Shown one piece after another: positions 12,411 through 26,864 of a DNA stretch of 64,000 nucleotides. How positions within the stretch are numbered: position 1 is the stretch's first letter; every line of letters starts with the position of its first letter. The position numbers and the translations under genes were made by a program. The notes below the pieces were generated by a model. It worked only from the letters and a program-made list of their open reading frames with translations. It ran no database searches and had not been told where the DNA came from. This DNA comes from Impatiens glandulifera. Its lineage: Eukaryota; Streptophyta; Magnoliopsida; Ericales; Balsaminaceae. The stretch spans positions 1 through 64,000 of the forward strand of contig NW_025919601.1 in NCBI RefSeq assembly GCF_907164915.1, in the 5' to 3' direction.

Positions 12411-13830
12411 CTGAAAACGAAGTAATATAGTAGCTCGATATGGTTAAGGGACAACTTAGGCTTCAAAAAGTAGTTGTCGTCAAGCTCTACGTAAAGAGCG
12501 ATCTCTTTGCCAACAAATTTTCTGGTTTCGTGCGTGGATATCACGGTCAACATCATCGCGAACACAAAGTTAATCGTATTCAATGTAGTAGAACCTTGTT
12601 ATTCATAGTCATTCCTTCATATTCAAGAACTAGTCTGGATCCAAGGTAATTTCATTATCTAATTCAAATTCTACTGAGTATTTTGTGGTTATATCATATA
12701 TTTCTTAACATGACATATTTATATTCTAAAAGGTTCTCAATTCTAAAAGTAGTGGAGGTCTAACCGTCATGGTGATGGAGTATTGCATATGGCTTTCAAA
12801 AGAACCCTAAATAACAAAATGAAAAAAATTACTGAAGGTGTTATTTTATTATTTTACCTTTAATTCTATCACTACTATAAATTATGAGTAACCTTATCTT
12901 GTTTAAGAATACAAAATATTTTTTTCTCTTTTATATATATATATATTTATTTATTTATTGTTGTTAATGTCATCACATATGGATCATAGTAGACAAACAA
13001 ATATGTTACTGTAAGAATATATAGAGAAATTGATTGTATTGAATTTTATATATGAATTACAAACAATATGTCACTTATATAGACATTGAATTAGACTTAT
13101 ATGAAAACTAATATAATATAATATTATATTGATATTATCACAATTTATTATATTGTGATAATATCTTACAAATATATTATTTTATATTCTAACACTTACA
13201 ATCTTATGATATTTTTAGGTAAATAATGATGATATAGGAAAAACATCACTAGATGTTGATGCAATAAAATTGGTTGTTACGGTATGCAATTTGTTGATAA
13301 TCAAAATTTTCTTTATTGATTTCAACTTTCTGATTCTGAATTTTGATTTCATTTGTAATCGGGTGATTCAAGACTTATGAATTGATTGAAGAATGTATTA
13401 TATAGGGTGCAAAGAGGATGATGGTAGATTTTATCCAGAAGGAATAAATGATTATAATATGTTTTTAAATGAAACTCCATTTTTGATATTTTGATACTTG
13501 AATCTTAAATCCCTATTTACATTGATAAACGTGACTTTATCTTTTGTGTTTTTTCTTGTTTTGTAATTGGCCTTATTTCGGTGATGTTGAACGAAACGAT
13601 ATTTTTCAGGAATTTGAAGACCTTGGATCGACGAAAGGAACTGTCGATATTTGTCAAGAATTTGGTTTCACCTCTCTAGTCTGAATTCCAAAATGAATTT
13701 ATTTAGGTATAATTATAATTCTTTCTTCTCTTTCTTAATCTATATAAAAAAAAATATTATACACACATCTATTTTTATTACAGTATATTATTCATCATAG
13801 AGATCAACCTTCATTCAAGTAAGTTTTTTT
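12411..13830 (+). pseudogene. Type-A chimeric SDR pseudogene, unit A3
   Basis: X is about 12430-12645 and open for 69 codons from ATG 12440. Y is about 12735-12835, SDR exon d 13219-13281 (a variant reading NNDDIGKTSLDVDA) and f near 13610-13708. Exon e is partly deleted. The intron between Y and d is enlarged by a 185-bp solo LTR (13010-13194). Several substitutions are private to this copy, making it one of the more diverged units. Confidence 0.58.
13010..13194. mobile_element. Solo LTR, copia-like, 185 bp
   Basis: The insertion starts TGTAAGAATA and ends TATTCTAACA, so it has TG...CA termini with near-perfect short inverted ends typical of copia LTRs. It is flanked by GTTAC on the left and CTTAC on the right. 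All sibling units read ...ATCTTACAATTC here without the insertion, so the 5-bp target was CTTAC and the left copy has since changed by one base. It contains a TTATATAGAC TATA-like box. No internal region remains, so it is a solo LTR left by LTR-LTR recombination. Confidence 0.85.
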
Positions 13831-15010
13831 TCTTACTTAAGTTTATATTATTTTTCTATATAAGATGCACGATAAGTTTTAAGATACATGATAAGTTTAT
13901 TTTGATGTAAGTTAAATTGTGCAAATTTTAAGAATTCAAACTTGTTAGGTTTGTAAAAAAATAAACAATATCATATCATTAATATCAAATTTTGTAAATT
14001 AAAATTTAATTTTCACAATAAACTTATAAAATTATAATATTTATTTTTTATAAAAATATTTTTCTAAAAACAATATAATTCAAATTTAAATTTTGCATTA
14101 AATTCATTAAATTTATTAAATTATATTTATTTACATAATCCTTCTTTTTTTAATAAAATATAATTTAAATTTTAAAATATATAAAATTTTATTTTAATAT
14201 ATTTGCCTAATTTTTATATTAAAAGTATTTTTAAAATTTATATCAACCAAATTTTTTTAAATTTTCTTTTTATTACTTTTCTTTTTAATCAAATATTCTT
14301 ATAACTTTACCTTTTGAATTAAATTTTATATTCTATCGTTATTTTTATAAATGAGCTATTTATATTTAGTATTAAATTATTTTCATTAAATATATATTTT
14401 TATTAAATTTATTAAGATTTCATTTTTTTTAATCAAATATTATTTAAATTTAATATTTTAATTACACTTATTTTCATAAAATTTAAATTTGCATTTAAAT
14501 TATTAAAAACTTATTTTGCATTATATTTAATATGTTTTTCTATTTAATCAAATATAATAATTTTAATTTTTATTAGTTTAATAAAATAATTTTTTATATA
14601 AATATAATTTATCTATAAAATATATTATTTAGGTTTTTAATTATATATTTCTTATATATAGCATATATATTTTTTAATATTCTTTATAACTAATTTTAAA
14701 CTATGAATTAAAGTCGTATTTACATTAAATTTGTATTAAAATTATTAAAATTGTATTTTTTCTATTTATTCAAATATAATTTAAATTTTACAATAAACTT
14801 ATTTTTATTAATTTGAAATTTGTATTAAATTTTGTATTTTTTTATTTAATAAAATAAATTTTTTATTTAAATAAAACAATTACTTTAATTATTTTTAATA
14901 TATAATAATAAATTCTTCATAACAAAATATAATTTTAGATTAAATTTTAAATACATAAAATTATATTTATTTTTTTACATAAAATATTTTAAATTTTAAA
15001 TCTAACTAGA
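13831..15010. repeat. A+T-rich array spacer (A3 to A4)
   Basis: A shorter spacer (about 1.2 kb) than most, sharing phrases with the spacer after A5 and A9, with internal deletions. No gene is visible. Confidence 0.5.
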
Positions 15011-16290
15011 AACGAAGTAATATAGTAGCACGATAGGGTTAAGGGACAACTTAGGTTTCAAAAAATAGTTGTCTTCAAGTTCTAAGTAAGAGTGATCTCT
15101 TTGCCTGCAAACTTTCCGGTTCCACTCGTGGATATCTCGGTCAACATTGTCATTGTCGTGGACTCAAAGTTAATCATCTTCAATGTAGTAGAACCTTGTT
15201 ATGTTATGCATAGTCATTCTGTCATATTTAAGGACCAGTTTGGATCCAAAGTAATTTCCTTATCTAATTCAAATTCTATGGATTATTTGTGGTTATATAA
15301 TATGTTTCTCAACAAGACATATTGATGTTCTAAAGGTTTTTAATTTTAAAAGTCGTGTATGTCGAACTATCATGGTGATGGTGTATTGCCTATGGCTTTC
15401 AAAAGAATCCTAAATGACAAAATGAATTTTTTTTACCGAAGGTGTTATTTCTTTATTTTATCTTTCATTCGACCACTACTATAAATTATGAGTAACCTTA
15501 TCTTGTGTAAAGAATACAAAATATTTTTTCTCTTTTATATATATATATATATATTGTTAATGTCATCACATATGTATCATAGTAGACAAACAAATATCTT
15601 ACAATTCAGGTAATATAATCTCTTATGATATTTGTAGGTAAATAATGATGGGATAAGAAGAATATCACTTGATGTCGATGCAATGAAAGTTGTTGTTGCG
15701 GTATGCAATTTATTGATAATCAAAATTTTATTCACTAATTTCAACTTTCTGATTCTAAATTTTGATTTCATCTATAGCCTGGAGGATTCCAAGACAATGA
15801 TTCAAGACTTATGATGTGTTATATATGGTACAAAGACGATGATTGTAGATTTTATTCCACTTCTCGTTGAGAAAACTGAAGGTATAAATGATTATAGTTT
15901 GTTTTCAGATGAGACTCCATTTTTGATATTTTGATGCTTGAATCTAAACCCCTGTTTACATCGATAAGTGTGACTTTGTCTTTTGTGTTTTTTCTTGTTT
16001 TGTAATTGGCCTTATTCCGGTGATGCTGAAGGAATCGATATTTTTCAGTAATTTGAAGACCTTGGATCGACCAAAGGAGTTGTCGATATTTGTCAAGAAT
16101 TTGGTTTCACCTCTCTAGTCTGAATTCCAAAATGAATTTGTTTAGGTATAATTATAATACTTTCCCCTTTTTTCTTAATCTATTATATATAATTATTTGA
16201 ATAACATTATACACATTTATGTCTATTTTTATTTTTATTGCAGTATATTATTTATCTTAGAGATCGACTTTCATGAGTTCAAGTAAGTCT
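15011..16290 (+). pseudogene. Type-A chimeric SDR pseudogene, unit A4
   Basis: X is about 15040-15247 and is open in a frame reading VDISVNIV and FNVVEPCY. Y is about 15340-15440, SDR exon d 15638-15700 (VNNDGIRRISLDVDAMK), exon e from 15778, f near 16046-16145 and g near 16245-16285. Exon e has a deletion (GACTTATGATGTGTTATA, lacking the AATTGGTTGAAGA stretch of other units) that A11 shares exactly, so A4 and A11 descend from one copy. The intronic TA tract is short (15537-15555). Confidence 0.6.
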
Positions 16291-17880
16291 TCTTTTCTTA
16301 CTTTAATTTATATTATCTTTCTATATAAAATTCATTTTATAATAGATTTATTTTGATGTAGGTTAGATTCTGCAAATTATAAGAATTCAAACTGGTTAAG
16401 TTTGTAAAAAAAAACAATATAATATCTTTAATATTAAAATTTATAAATTAAAATTTAATTTTCACAACAAACATAAAATTATATAATTCATTTTTATTTT
16501 CTATAAAAATGTTTTTCTAAAATAAAATATAATTTAAATTTAAATTTTGCATTAATTTTATTAAATTATATTTATTTACATCTTCATTATTTGTTTTAAT
16601 AAAATAAAATTTAAATTTTAAAATACATAAAATTTATTTTATTATATTTGCCTAATTTTCATATTAAAAGTATTTTTTAAATTTATATAAATTATACTTT
16701 TCAAAAAACAAATTTATTACTTTTCTTTTTAATCAAATATAATTAAAAAAAAATTCAAATAATAATAATTATTTTTATATAAATATAAATTCTCTACAAC
16801 AAATTATAGTTTTAATTTAAATTTTAAATACATAAAATATTGTTTATTTTTCTTACTTATATATTTCTTATAATAAAATTAATATATATTTTTAAATATT
16901 CTTATAAGCAATAACTTTACCTTTTGAATTAAATTTTATATTTATATTTTATAAATAAGCTATTATATTTAGTATTAAATTATTTTCATTAAATTAATAT
17001 TTTTATTAAATTTATTAAGATTTTATTTTCTTATTTATTTAAAATATAATTAAAATTAAAAATATATAAAATTTAAATCACAATTATTACTTTAAATTTT
17101 ATGATTTTTAACACAATTATTATTAATTTTATATAAATATAATTTCTCTGTAACAAAATATATTTTAATTTAATTTTTAAATACATGAAAAGTATTTTTT
17201 AGTTTTTTTACTATTAATAAAATTTTTTTAATTATATTTATAATATTTATAATTAATTTTATGTTTTGAATTAAACTTATATTAATATTTAATTCATAAA
17301 AAAATAAAATTATAATTTTCATTAAATATTAAATTAAATTTTAAATTAAAAAACTCATATTTAGTTTTTATTATTTTAACATAATTATTTTTTATATAAA
17401 TATAATTTATCAATAACAAATATTATTTAGTTTTTTAATTATATATTTCTTATATTTAGAATATATTATTTTTTATATTATTTATAACTAATTTTAAACT
17501 ATGAATTAAAGCGTATTTATATTAAATTTGTATTAAAATTTTATTTTTTCTATTTAATCAAATATAATTTAAATTTTATATTAAAATTATTTTTATTAAA
17601 TTTAAATTTGTGTTAAAAATTATATATATTCTATTTAATCAAATATAATTTAAATTTTACATTTTAAACTTATTTTCATTAAATTTAAATTTCTAATAAA
17701 TTTTGTATTTTTTATTTAATAAAATAAATTTTATATTTACATAAAATAATTCCTTTAATTATTATTATTTTTAATTATTATTATTTTTAATTATTTTTTT
17801 ATATATAATAATAATTTCTTCATAACAAAATATAATTTTAGATTTAAATACATCAAATAATATTTATTTATTTTTACCTA
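16291..17880. repeat. A+T-rich array spacer (A4 to B2)
   Basis: Sister of the spacer at 5841-7350. No gene is visible. Confidence 0.55.
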
Positions 17881-18640
17881 AAATATCTTGGTTTGCGTTC
17901 GTATTTTTAGTAAAAACATGGCAAATAGGTATCTGTTATTTTTTATGATTTTTGCAGGTGATCAATGCTGGGAGGATAGGACTTGATGCCAATGCAATGA
18001 AAGTTGTTACTGCTGCGGTATGATTTTGTTTTTAATGAAAATCAAAATCTTATTTACTGATTTCATCTTCTGTTTTTTATTTCATTGGTAGTCTGAAAGA
18101 AAACATTTAGATAAAATATTATATATTGTGCAAATAGGTATTCAAGCATTTATTCCACTCCAGTCTTCTGATTCACCAAGGATATTGTCAATGTTTCTTA
18201 TTTTTTTAGGAAAACTGAAAGTATAAACTTATTACCGTCTATTTTTAGATACTCAAAATTCCATTTTTTAAATTTTGATGCTTGAATTTTAACCCCTGTT
18301 TCCATTGTTTCCATTGATATGTGTGACTTTGTCTTTTGTGTTATTTCTTGTTTTGTAATTGGCTTTATTTCGTTGATGTTGAAGGAGTGGCAATTTTTCA
18401 AAATTTTAAGTTCTTGGGTCGGCGTTGAAAGGAGTTGTATATTTTTTCATCTCTTTCTAGAATTCCAAAATAGATTTATTTAGGTATAATGATAATTGTG
18501 TCATTTTCTTTCTTAATTTATTATTATATATAATTATTTGAATAATATTATAATCATCTATTTTTATCTATTTTATTGCATTATATTATTCATCTTAAAT
18601 ATCAACCTTGATGAGTTCAAGTAAGTTTTTTTTAAACTTA
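17881..18640 (+). pseudogene. Type-B SDR fragment B2
   Basis: Only the 3' part of a type-B unit survives. Exon d (17958-18017) is an intact 60-nt exon, VINAGRIGLDANAMK, after TTTGCAG and before gtatga. Exon e follows (about 18093-18220), with AFIPL-like and SDSPRI-like stretches in different frames. The upstream segment jumps from TTTGCGTTCGTATTTTTA (position 7391 in B1) straight to AACATGGCAAATAGG (9555 in B1), a deletion of about 2.2 kb that removed promoter and exons a-c. Block f-like sequence is degraded around 18400-18480. Confidence 0.7.
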
Positions 18641-20470
18641 TTTAAATTTATATTATCTTACTATTTAATACGCATAACACTTTTTAGATGCATAATAAGT
18701 TTATCCAACTTAACCTGCATCTAAATATTTATATCAATTAAAATTATTATATTATTTTTATAATACTTATTATTTATAAACATTGAATTAAACTTATATT
18801 AATCATTAATTCATAAAAAATATTTTATATTTTGCATTAAATATTAAATTTGATTTAGAATTAGTTTTTATTATCTTAACAAAATTATTTTTTTAAAATA
18901 AATGTAATTTATCTATAACAAATATTTTTATATTTCTTGTATTTAGAATATTATTTATTTTTTAAATATTCTTTATAAATCATATTTTTATTAAAAATTT
19001 TAAATATTTATATTTTAAATATTCTTTATAAATAATGTAAAATATAAATTAAAACATATTTACATTAAATTTGTATTAAATTTATTAATATTATATTTTT
19101 TATTTAATTAAATATAATTTAATTTTTCATTAATTTTTTTATTTAACTAAATATATTAAAATTTTAAATACATAAAATTTAAATCAAAATTATTACTTTA
19201 ATTTTTATTATTTTTAATATATTTATTATTACTTTTTATATTTTAAATGCATTAAATATTATTTAGATTTGTAATTATATATTTCTTATGTTAAATATTA
19301 ATTATTTTTTAAATACTTATTTCTTATATTAAGAATAATATATATTTTTTAAATCAAAATTATTACTTTAAGTTTTATTACTTTTATAATAATAATAATT
19401 TCTTTTTATATAAATATGATTTCTCTATAAATTAAAAAAAAAAATTATAATTTTAAATATTCTTAGAATGTTTATAAATAATTTTGAATTTTGAATTAAA
19501 TTTATATTAATCTTTAATTATTAAGCACATTCTTATATTTTTTTGAATTAAATATTTTCATTAAATTTAAATTATCATTAAACTTATTAAAATTATATTT
19601 TTTATTAAATCAAATATATTTTATTTTCAAATTTTGTATTAAACTTATTTTCATAAAATTTAAATTTTTGTAAAATTTGTTCAAAACTTATTTTGTATTA
19701 AATTTTGTCATTTTTATTTAATCAAATATAAATTTTAATTTTAAAATACATATAATTTAAATCAAAACAATTACTTTAACTTTTATTATTTATAATATAA
19801 TTATAAATATTTAAATTAAATTAATATTTATCATTCATTCATAAACACATTTTTAAATTTTTTAGATTAAATTTAAATTTGCAATAAACTTATTAAAATT
19901 AAATTTTTTTTAATTTAATCAATGTAATTAAATTTATCATTAAACTTATTAAAAACTTATTTTGCATTTTATCTATATAATAAAATTTATTAAAATTAAA
20001 ATTTAATTTACATCAACTTTATTATTTATTTTTTCATTATTCTTATAATGTTTATAAAGAATTATAAAATTTAAATTAATCTTTTATTTATCTGTTAATT
20101 CATAAACAAACTTAAATAATTATAAAAATCGTATTTTTTTTCTATTTCATTCAATATAATTTAAATTTAACTTTTTTTTATTAAATTTAAATTTGATTTA
20201 AACTTATTAAAATTGTATATATTCAATTTAATCAAATATAATTTAAATTTTAAATTTTAAATTTTTTTAATTAAATTTAAATTTTAATTAAATTTTGTAT
20301 TTTTATTTAAAAAAATAAAATTTATATTTAAATAAAACAATTTCTTTAATATTAATTATTTTTTTATATATAATAATAATTTCTCCATAACAAAATTAAA
20401 TTTTAAATACATAAAATAATATTTATATTTTTACATAAAATACTTGAAATTTTGAATCTAATTGAAAACT
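18641..20470. repeat. A+T-rich array spacer (B2 to A5)
   Basis: Colinear in part with the spacers behind B1 and B3. No gene is visible. Confidence 0.5.
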
Positions 20471-21515
20471 AAGTAATATAGTAGCTCAATAGGGTTAAGG
20501 GACAACTTAGGCTTTAAAAAATAGTTGTCGTCAAGCTCTACGTGAAGAGTGATCTCTTCGCCTGCAAACTTTCTGATTCTACGCGTGGATATCTCGGTCA
20601 ACATCGTCGTGGACACAAACTAATCGTCTTCAATGTAGTAGAACCTTGATATTCATAGTCATTCTGTCATATTCAAGAACTCGTCTGGATCCAAGGTAAT
20701 TTCATTATCTAATTCAAATCTACTGACTATTTGTGGTTATATCATATGTTTCTTAACATGACATATTGATGTTCTAAAAGGTTCTCAATTCTCAAAGTCG
20801 TGGATGTCGAACTATCATGGTGATGGAATATTGCCTATGGTTTTCAAAAAAATACTAAACGACAAAATGAAATTTTTTACCGAAGGTGTTATTCCCTTGT
20901 TTTACCTTTCATTCAACCACTACTATAAATTATGTGTAACCTTATCTTGTTTAAGGAATACAAAATATTTGTTTCTCTTATATATATATATTGTTGTTTA
21001 TGTCATCACATATGGATCATAGTAGACAAACAAATATCTTACAATTCATGTCATATATTCTCTTATGATATTTGTAGGTAAATAATGATGGATAGGAATA
21101 ACATCACTTGATGCCAATGCAATGAAAGTTGCATCGGCGGTATGCAATGAAACTTTATCTTTGTGATGCTTGAATCTTAAACCCATGTTTACATTGATGA
21201 GTGTGACTTTTTCTTTTGTATTTTTTCTTTATTTGTTTTTGGCCTTATTTCGGTAATGCTTAAGGGATCGATCTTTTTCAGGAATTTGAAGATCTTGATC
21301 GACGAAAGAAGTTGTCGATATTTGTCAAGAATTTGGTTTCACCTCTATAGTCTGAATTCTAAAATGAATTTATTTAGGTATAATTATAATTCTTTCATCT
21401 TTTTTTCTTAATTTATTATATATAATTGTTTGAATAATATTACACACATTTATTATTTTTTGCAGTATATTATTCATTTTAGAGATCGACCTTTATGAGT
21501 TCAAGTAAGGTTTTT
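20471..21515 (+). pseudogene. Type-A chimeric SDR pseudogene, unit A5 (exon e deleted)
   Basis: X is about 20487-20695 and Y about 20787-20888; Y is open and reads WMSNYHGDGILPM. SDR exon d (21078-21139) has lost one G of the GGG run, giving a frameshift. Directly after the donor the sequence jumps from GTATGCA to ATGAAACT, removing exon e and its flanking introns. Tail f (about 21280-21378) and g (21465-21505) are present. Confidence 0.6.
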
Positions 21516-23070
21516 TTCTTACTTAAATTAATATTATTTTTCTATATAAAATGCATGATTATATGTCTGATAGGTTTATTTTGATGTAAGTTAAATTGCA
21601 CAAATTATAAGAATTCAAACTTGTTAAGTTTGTAAAAAAATTAACAAATATCATATCTTTAATATCAAAATTTATAAATTAAAATTTAATTTTCATAATA
21701 AACTTATAAAATTATATTATTCATTTTTATTTTCTATAAAAACATTTTTCTAAAAAAAATATAATTTAAATTTTGCATTAATTTTATTAAAATATATTTA
21801 TTTACATCTTCTTTCTTTGTTTTAATAAAATAAAATTTTAATTTTAAAATACATAAAATATTATTTTGTTATATTTACCTAATTTTTTTATGAAAGGTAT
21901 TTTTAAAATTTATATCAACTAATTTTTTTTTAAATTTTTTTATTACTTTTCTTTTTAATCAAATATAATTCAAATATTTTTGAAATAATTATAATTATTT
22001 TTATATATATATAATTTCTCTATAACAAATTATAATTTTAGTTTAAATTTTAAATAAATAAAATATTATTTATTTTTTCACATATATATTGCTTATAATA
22101 AAAATAATATATATTCTTATAACTTTACCTTTTGAATTAAATTTTATATTCTATTGTTAATTTTATAAATAAGCTATTTTTATTAAATTTATTAAGATTT
22201 CATTTTTTTAATCAAATATTATTTAAATTTAATTTTTTAATTACACTTATTTTCATTAAATTTAAATTTGCATTTAAATTATTAAAAACTTATTTTGCAT
22301 TATATTTAATATGTTTTTTCTATTTAATCAAATATAATAAAAATTTAAAATGCCTAAAATTTAAATCAAAATTTTTAACATAATTATTATTTATTTTATA
22401 TAAATATGATTTCCCTATAACAAAATATATTTTAATTTAATTTTTAAATACATGAAAAATATTTTTTAGTTTTTTACTATTAAGTATATTATTTATTTTG
22501 TTTATATATACTTATAATATTTATAATTAATTTTAAGTTTTAAATTAAACTTATATTAATCATTAATTCATAAAAAAAATTATATTTTGAATTAAATATT
22601 AAATTTAATTTTTAATTAAAAAACTCTTATTTAATTTTTATTATTTTAATATAATAATTTTTTATATAAATATAATTTATCTATAAAATATATAATTATT
22701 TTTATAATTATATATTTCTTATATATAGAATATATATTTTTTAATATTCTTTATAACTAATTTTAAACTATGAATTAAAGTTGTATCTACATTAAATTTG
22801 TATTAAAATTATTAAAATTGTATTTTTCTATTTATTCAAATATAATTTAAATTTTAAATTAAACTTATTTTTATTAAATTGAAATTAGTATTAAATTTTG
22901 TATTTTTTATTTAATAAAATAATTTTTTTATTTAAATAAAACAATTCACTTAATTTTTTTTAATATATAATAATAAGTTCTTTATAACAAAATATAATTT
23001 TAGATTAAATTTTAAATACATAAAATAATATTTATTTTTTTACAAAAAATATTTAAAATTTTAAATCTAA
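21516..23070. repeat. A+T-rich array spacer (A5 to A6)
   Basis: No gene is visible. Similar to the spacer at 36001-37215. Confidence 0.5.
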
Positions 23071-23589
23071 CTAGAAACGAAGTAATATAGTAGCTCGATA
23101 GGTTAAGGGACAACTTAGGCTTCAAAAAGTAGTTGTCATCAAGCTTTACGTAATGAGTGATCTCTTCGCATGCAAACTTTCTAGTTCTGCGCGTGAATAT
23201 CTCAGTCAACATCATGGCGAACACAAAGTAAATTGTCTTCAATGTAGTAGAACCTTGTTATTCATATTCATTCCGTGATATTAAAGGACCCGTCTGGATC
23301 CAAGGTAATTTCATTATCTATTTCAAATTCTACTAACTATTTTTAGTTATATCATATGTTTCTTAACCTGATATATTAATTTTTTTTTAAAGGTTCTCAA
23401 TTCCTAAAGACGTGGATGTCGAACTATCATGGTGATGGTGTATTGACTATGGCTTTCAAAAGAATCCTAAACGACAAAATGAAAAAATTTACCGAATGTG
23501 TTATTTCTTTATTTTACCTTTCATTCAACTATTACTATAAATTATGAGTAACTTTATCTTGTTTAAGGAATAAAAAATATTTGTTTCTC

Positions 23590-23642
<53 letters not shown>

Positions 23643-24360
23643 AATGTCATCACATATGGATCATAGTAGACAAACAAATATCTTACAATTCATGTTATAT
23701 ATCCTCTTATGATATTTGTAGGTAATAATGATGGGATAGGAAGAACATCACTGGTTGCCGATGCAATGAAAGTTGCTGCTGCGGTATGAAATTTATTGAT
23801 AATTAAAATTTTCTTCTATATTTCAACTTTATGATTCTGAATTTTGATTTCATTTATAGCCTAGAGGAATTCTAAGCCAATGATTCAAGACTTGTGAATT
23901 GGTTGAAGACTGTATTATATATGGTGTAAAGAGGATGATTATAGATTTTATTCCACTTTTTCTTGGGAAAGTTGAAGGTATAAATGATTATAGTATATTT
24001 TTAGATAAAACTCCATTTTTGTGATTCTTGAATGTTAAACCCCCTGTTTACTGATAAGTTTGACTTTGTCTTATGTGTTTTTTCTTGTTTTGTAATTGAT
24101 TTATTTCGGTGATGTTGAAGGAATTGATATTTTTTAGGAAATTGAAGACCTTGGATCGACAAAAGGAGTTGTCGATATTTGTCAAGAATTTGGTTTCACC
24201 TCTCTAGTCTGAATTCCAAAATGAATTTATTTAGGTATAATTATAATTCTTTCCTCTTTTTTCTTAATCTATTATATATAATTGTTTGAATAAAATTATA
24301 CACATCTATTTTTATTACTGTATATTATTCATCTTAGAGATCGACATTCATGTGTTCAAG
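23071..24360 (+). pseudogene. Type-A chimeric SDR pseudogene, unit A6
   Basis: X is about 23091-23305 and Y about 23393-23500. SDR exon d (23722-23783) has lost one A (GTAATAAT for GTAAATAAT). Exon e is about 23859-23977, f about 24138-24235 and g about 24320-24360. X carries private variants (TTCATATTCATTCCGT, AAAGGAC) shared with the X fragment A10, and exons d/e share variants with A9, so A9 and A10 are pieces of a sister of A6. Confidence 0.6.
23597..23638. repeat. (TA)n microsatellite in intron of A6
   Basis: About 21 TA units at the conserved intronic position upstream of exon d. Confidence 0.95.
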
Positions 24361-26290
24361 TAAGTTTTATTTTTTTATTTAAAATTATATTATCTTTCTA
24401 TATAAGATGCATGATAGTTTTTAGATGCATGATAAGTTTATTTTTAAGTAGGTTAGATTGTACAAATTATAAAAATTCCAATTTGTTAAGTTTCTAAAAA
24501 AAAATAAACTAATATCATATTTTTAATTTAGAAATTTATAAATCAAAATTTAATTTTCATTAATAAACTTATAAAATTATATTATTCATTTATATTTTCT
24601 ATAAAAACGTTTTTCTAAAACAAAATATTATTTAAATTTAAATTTTGCATTAAATTTATTAAATTATATTTATTTACATATTCATTATTTGTTAAAATAA
24701 AATATAATTTAAATTTTAAAATATATAATATTTTTATTTTATTATATTTACCTAATTTTTATAATAAAATTATTTTTTAAATTTATATTTACTAAAATTT
24801 GAAAAACAAAATTATCACTTTTATTTTTAATCAAATATAATTCAAATATTATAATTATTTTTATATAAATATAATTTCTCTATAACAAATTATAATTTTA
24901 ATTTAAATTTTAAATACATAAAATATTATTTATTTTTATTACTTATATATTTCTTATTATAAAATTAATGAATATTTTTAAATATTCATATAATGTTTAT
25001 CATTAACCCATCGTTAATTTTATAAATAAGATATTATATTTAGTATTAAAATTTTTAATTAAATTTATTATGATTTTATTTTTTTATTTAATCAAATATA
25101 ATTTAAATTTTATTTTTTTAATAAAACTTATTTACATAAAATTAAATTATTAAAAACTTATTTTTGCATTATATTTAATATGTTTTTTTATTTAATCAAA
25201 TATAATTAATATTTAAAATATATATAATTTAAATCATAATTATTATTTGTTTTATATAAATATAATTTCTCAATAACAAAATATATTTTAATTTAATTTT
25301 TAAATACTTGAAAAGTCATTTTTTTTTACTATTAAGTATATTATATTTTTAAATATACTTATAATAGTTATAATTAATTTTTAATTTTTAATTAAACTTA
25401 TATTAATTATTAATTCATAAAAATAATTTTTTATTTTGTATTAAATATTAAATTCAACTTTGAATTAATAAAATTCTTATTTAGTTTTTATTATTTTAAA
25501 TAATTATAATATATTTATAATAAATATTATTTAGTTTTTTAATTATATATTTCGTATATTTATAATATTTTTTAATATTCTTTATAACTAATTTTAAACT
25601 ATAAATTAAAGTGTATTTACATTAAATTTAAATGGTATTTTTCAATTTAATTAAATATTATTTAAATTTTACATTAAAATTATTTTTATTAAATTTATAT
25701 TTTGCATTAAATATAAAATTTAATTTTCAATTAAAAAACTCTTATTTAGTTTTTATTATTTTAACATAATTATTTTTTATATAAATATAATTATCAATTA
25801 CAAATATTATTTAGTTTTTTAATTATATATTTCTTATATTTAGAATATATCTTTTTTTTAATATAATTTATAACTAATTTTAAACAATGAATTAAAGCGT
25901 ATTTTCATTAAATATGTATTAAAATTATTAGAATTGTATTGTTTTTATTTAATAAAATATAATTTAAATTTTACATTAAAATTATTTTTATGAAATTTAA
26001 ATTTTCATTAAACCTATTAAAATTGTATATATTCTATTTAATCAAATATAATTTAAATTTAAATTTTAAACATATTTTCATTAATTTTATATTTGTATTA
26101 AAATTTTGTATTTTTTTATTTAATAAAATAAAATTTATATTTAAATCAAACAATTCCTTTAATTATTATTATTTTAATTAATTTTTATATATAATAATAT
26201 TTTTTTCCTAACAAAATATAATTTTAGATTAAATTTTAAATACATAAAATAATATTTATTTATTTTACATAAAATACTTAAAATTTTGAA
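24361..26290. repeat. A+T-rich array spacer (A6 to A7)
   Basis: The longest type-A spacer. The stretch around 25440-25640 is repeated with small changes around 25690-25900 (both run AAAACTCTTATTTAGTTTTT onward to AACTAATTTTAAAC), a local tandem duplication of about 260 bp. No gene is visible. Confidence 0.55.
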
Positions 26291-26794
26291 TCTAACTGAA
26301 AACGAAGTAATATAGAAGCTCAATACGGTTAAGAGACAACTTAGGCTTCAAAAAGTAATTGGCATCAAACTCTATGTAAAGAATGGTCTCTTCGCTTGCA
26401 ACTTTCTGGTTCCGCGCATGGATATCTCGGTCAACAACGTCACAGACACAAAACTAATCGTCTGTAATAGAACCTTGTTATTTATAGTCATATTCAAGCA
26501 CTAGTCAAAATCCAAGGTAATTTCATTATCAAATACAAATTCTAGTGACTATTTGTGGTTATATCACATGTTTCTTAATATGACATATTGATATTCTAAA
26601 AGGTTCTCAATTCTCAAAGTCGTGGATGTCGAACTATCATGGTGATGGAGTATTGCCCATGGCTTTCAAAAGAATCCTAAACGATAAAATGAATTTTTTA
26701 CTGAAGGTGTTATTTCCTTATTTTACCTTTCATTCAATCACTATTATAAATTATGAATAACCTTATCTTGTTTAAGGAATATAAAATATTTTTT

Positions 26795-26864
<70 letters not shown>

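Noticed and set aside
12440..12649. Block X translation resembling the start of ribosomal protein eL33 (VKLYVK-like)
   Set aside because: The similarity is a few residues only and does not continue. No family named.
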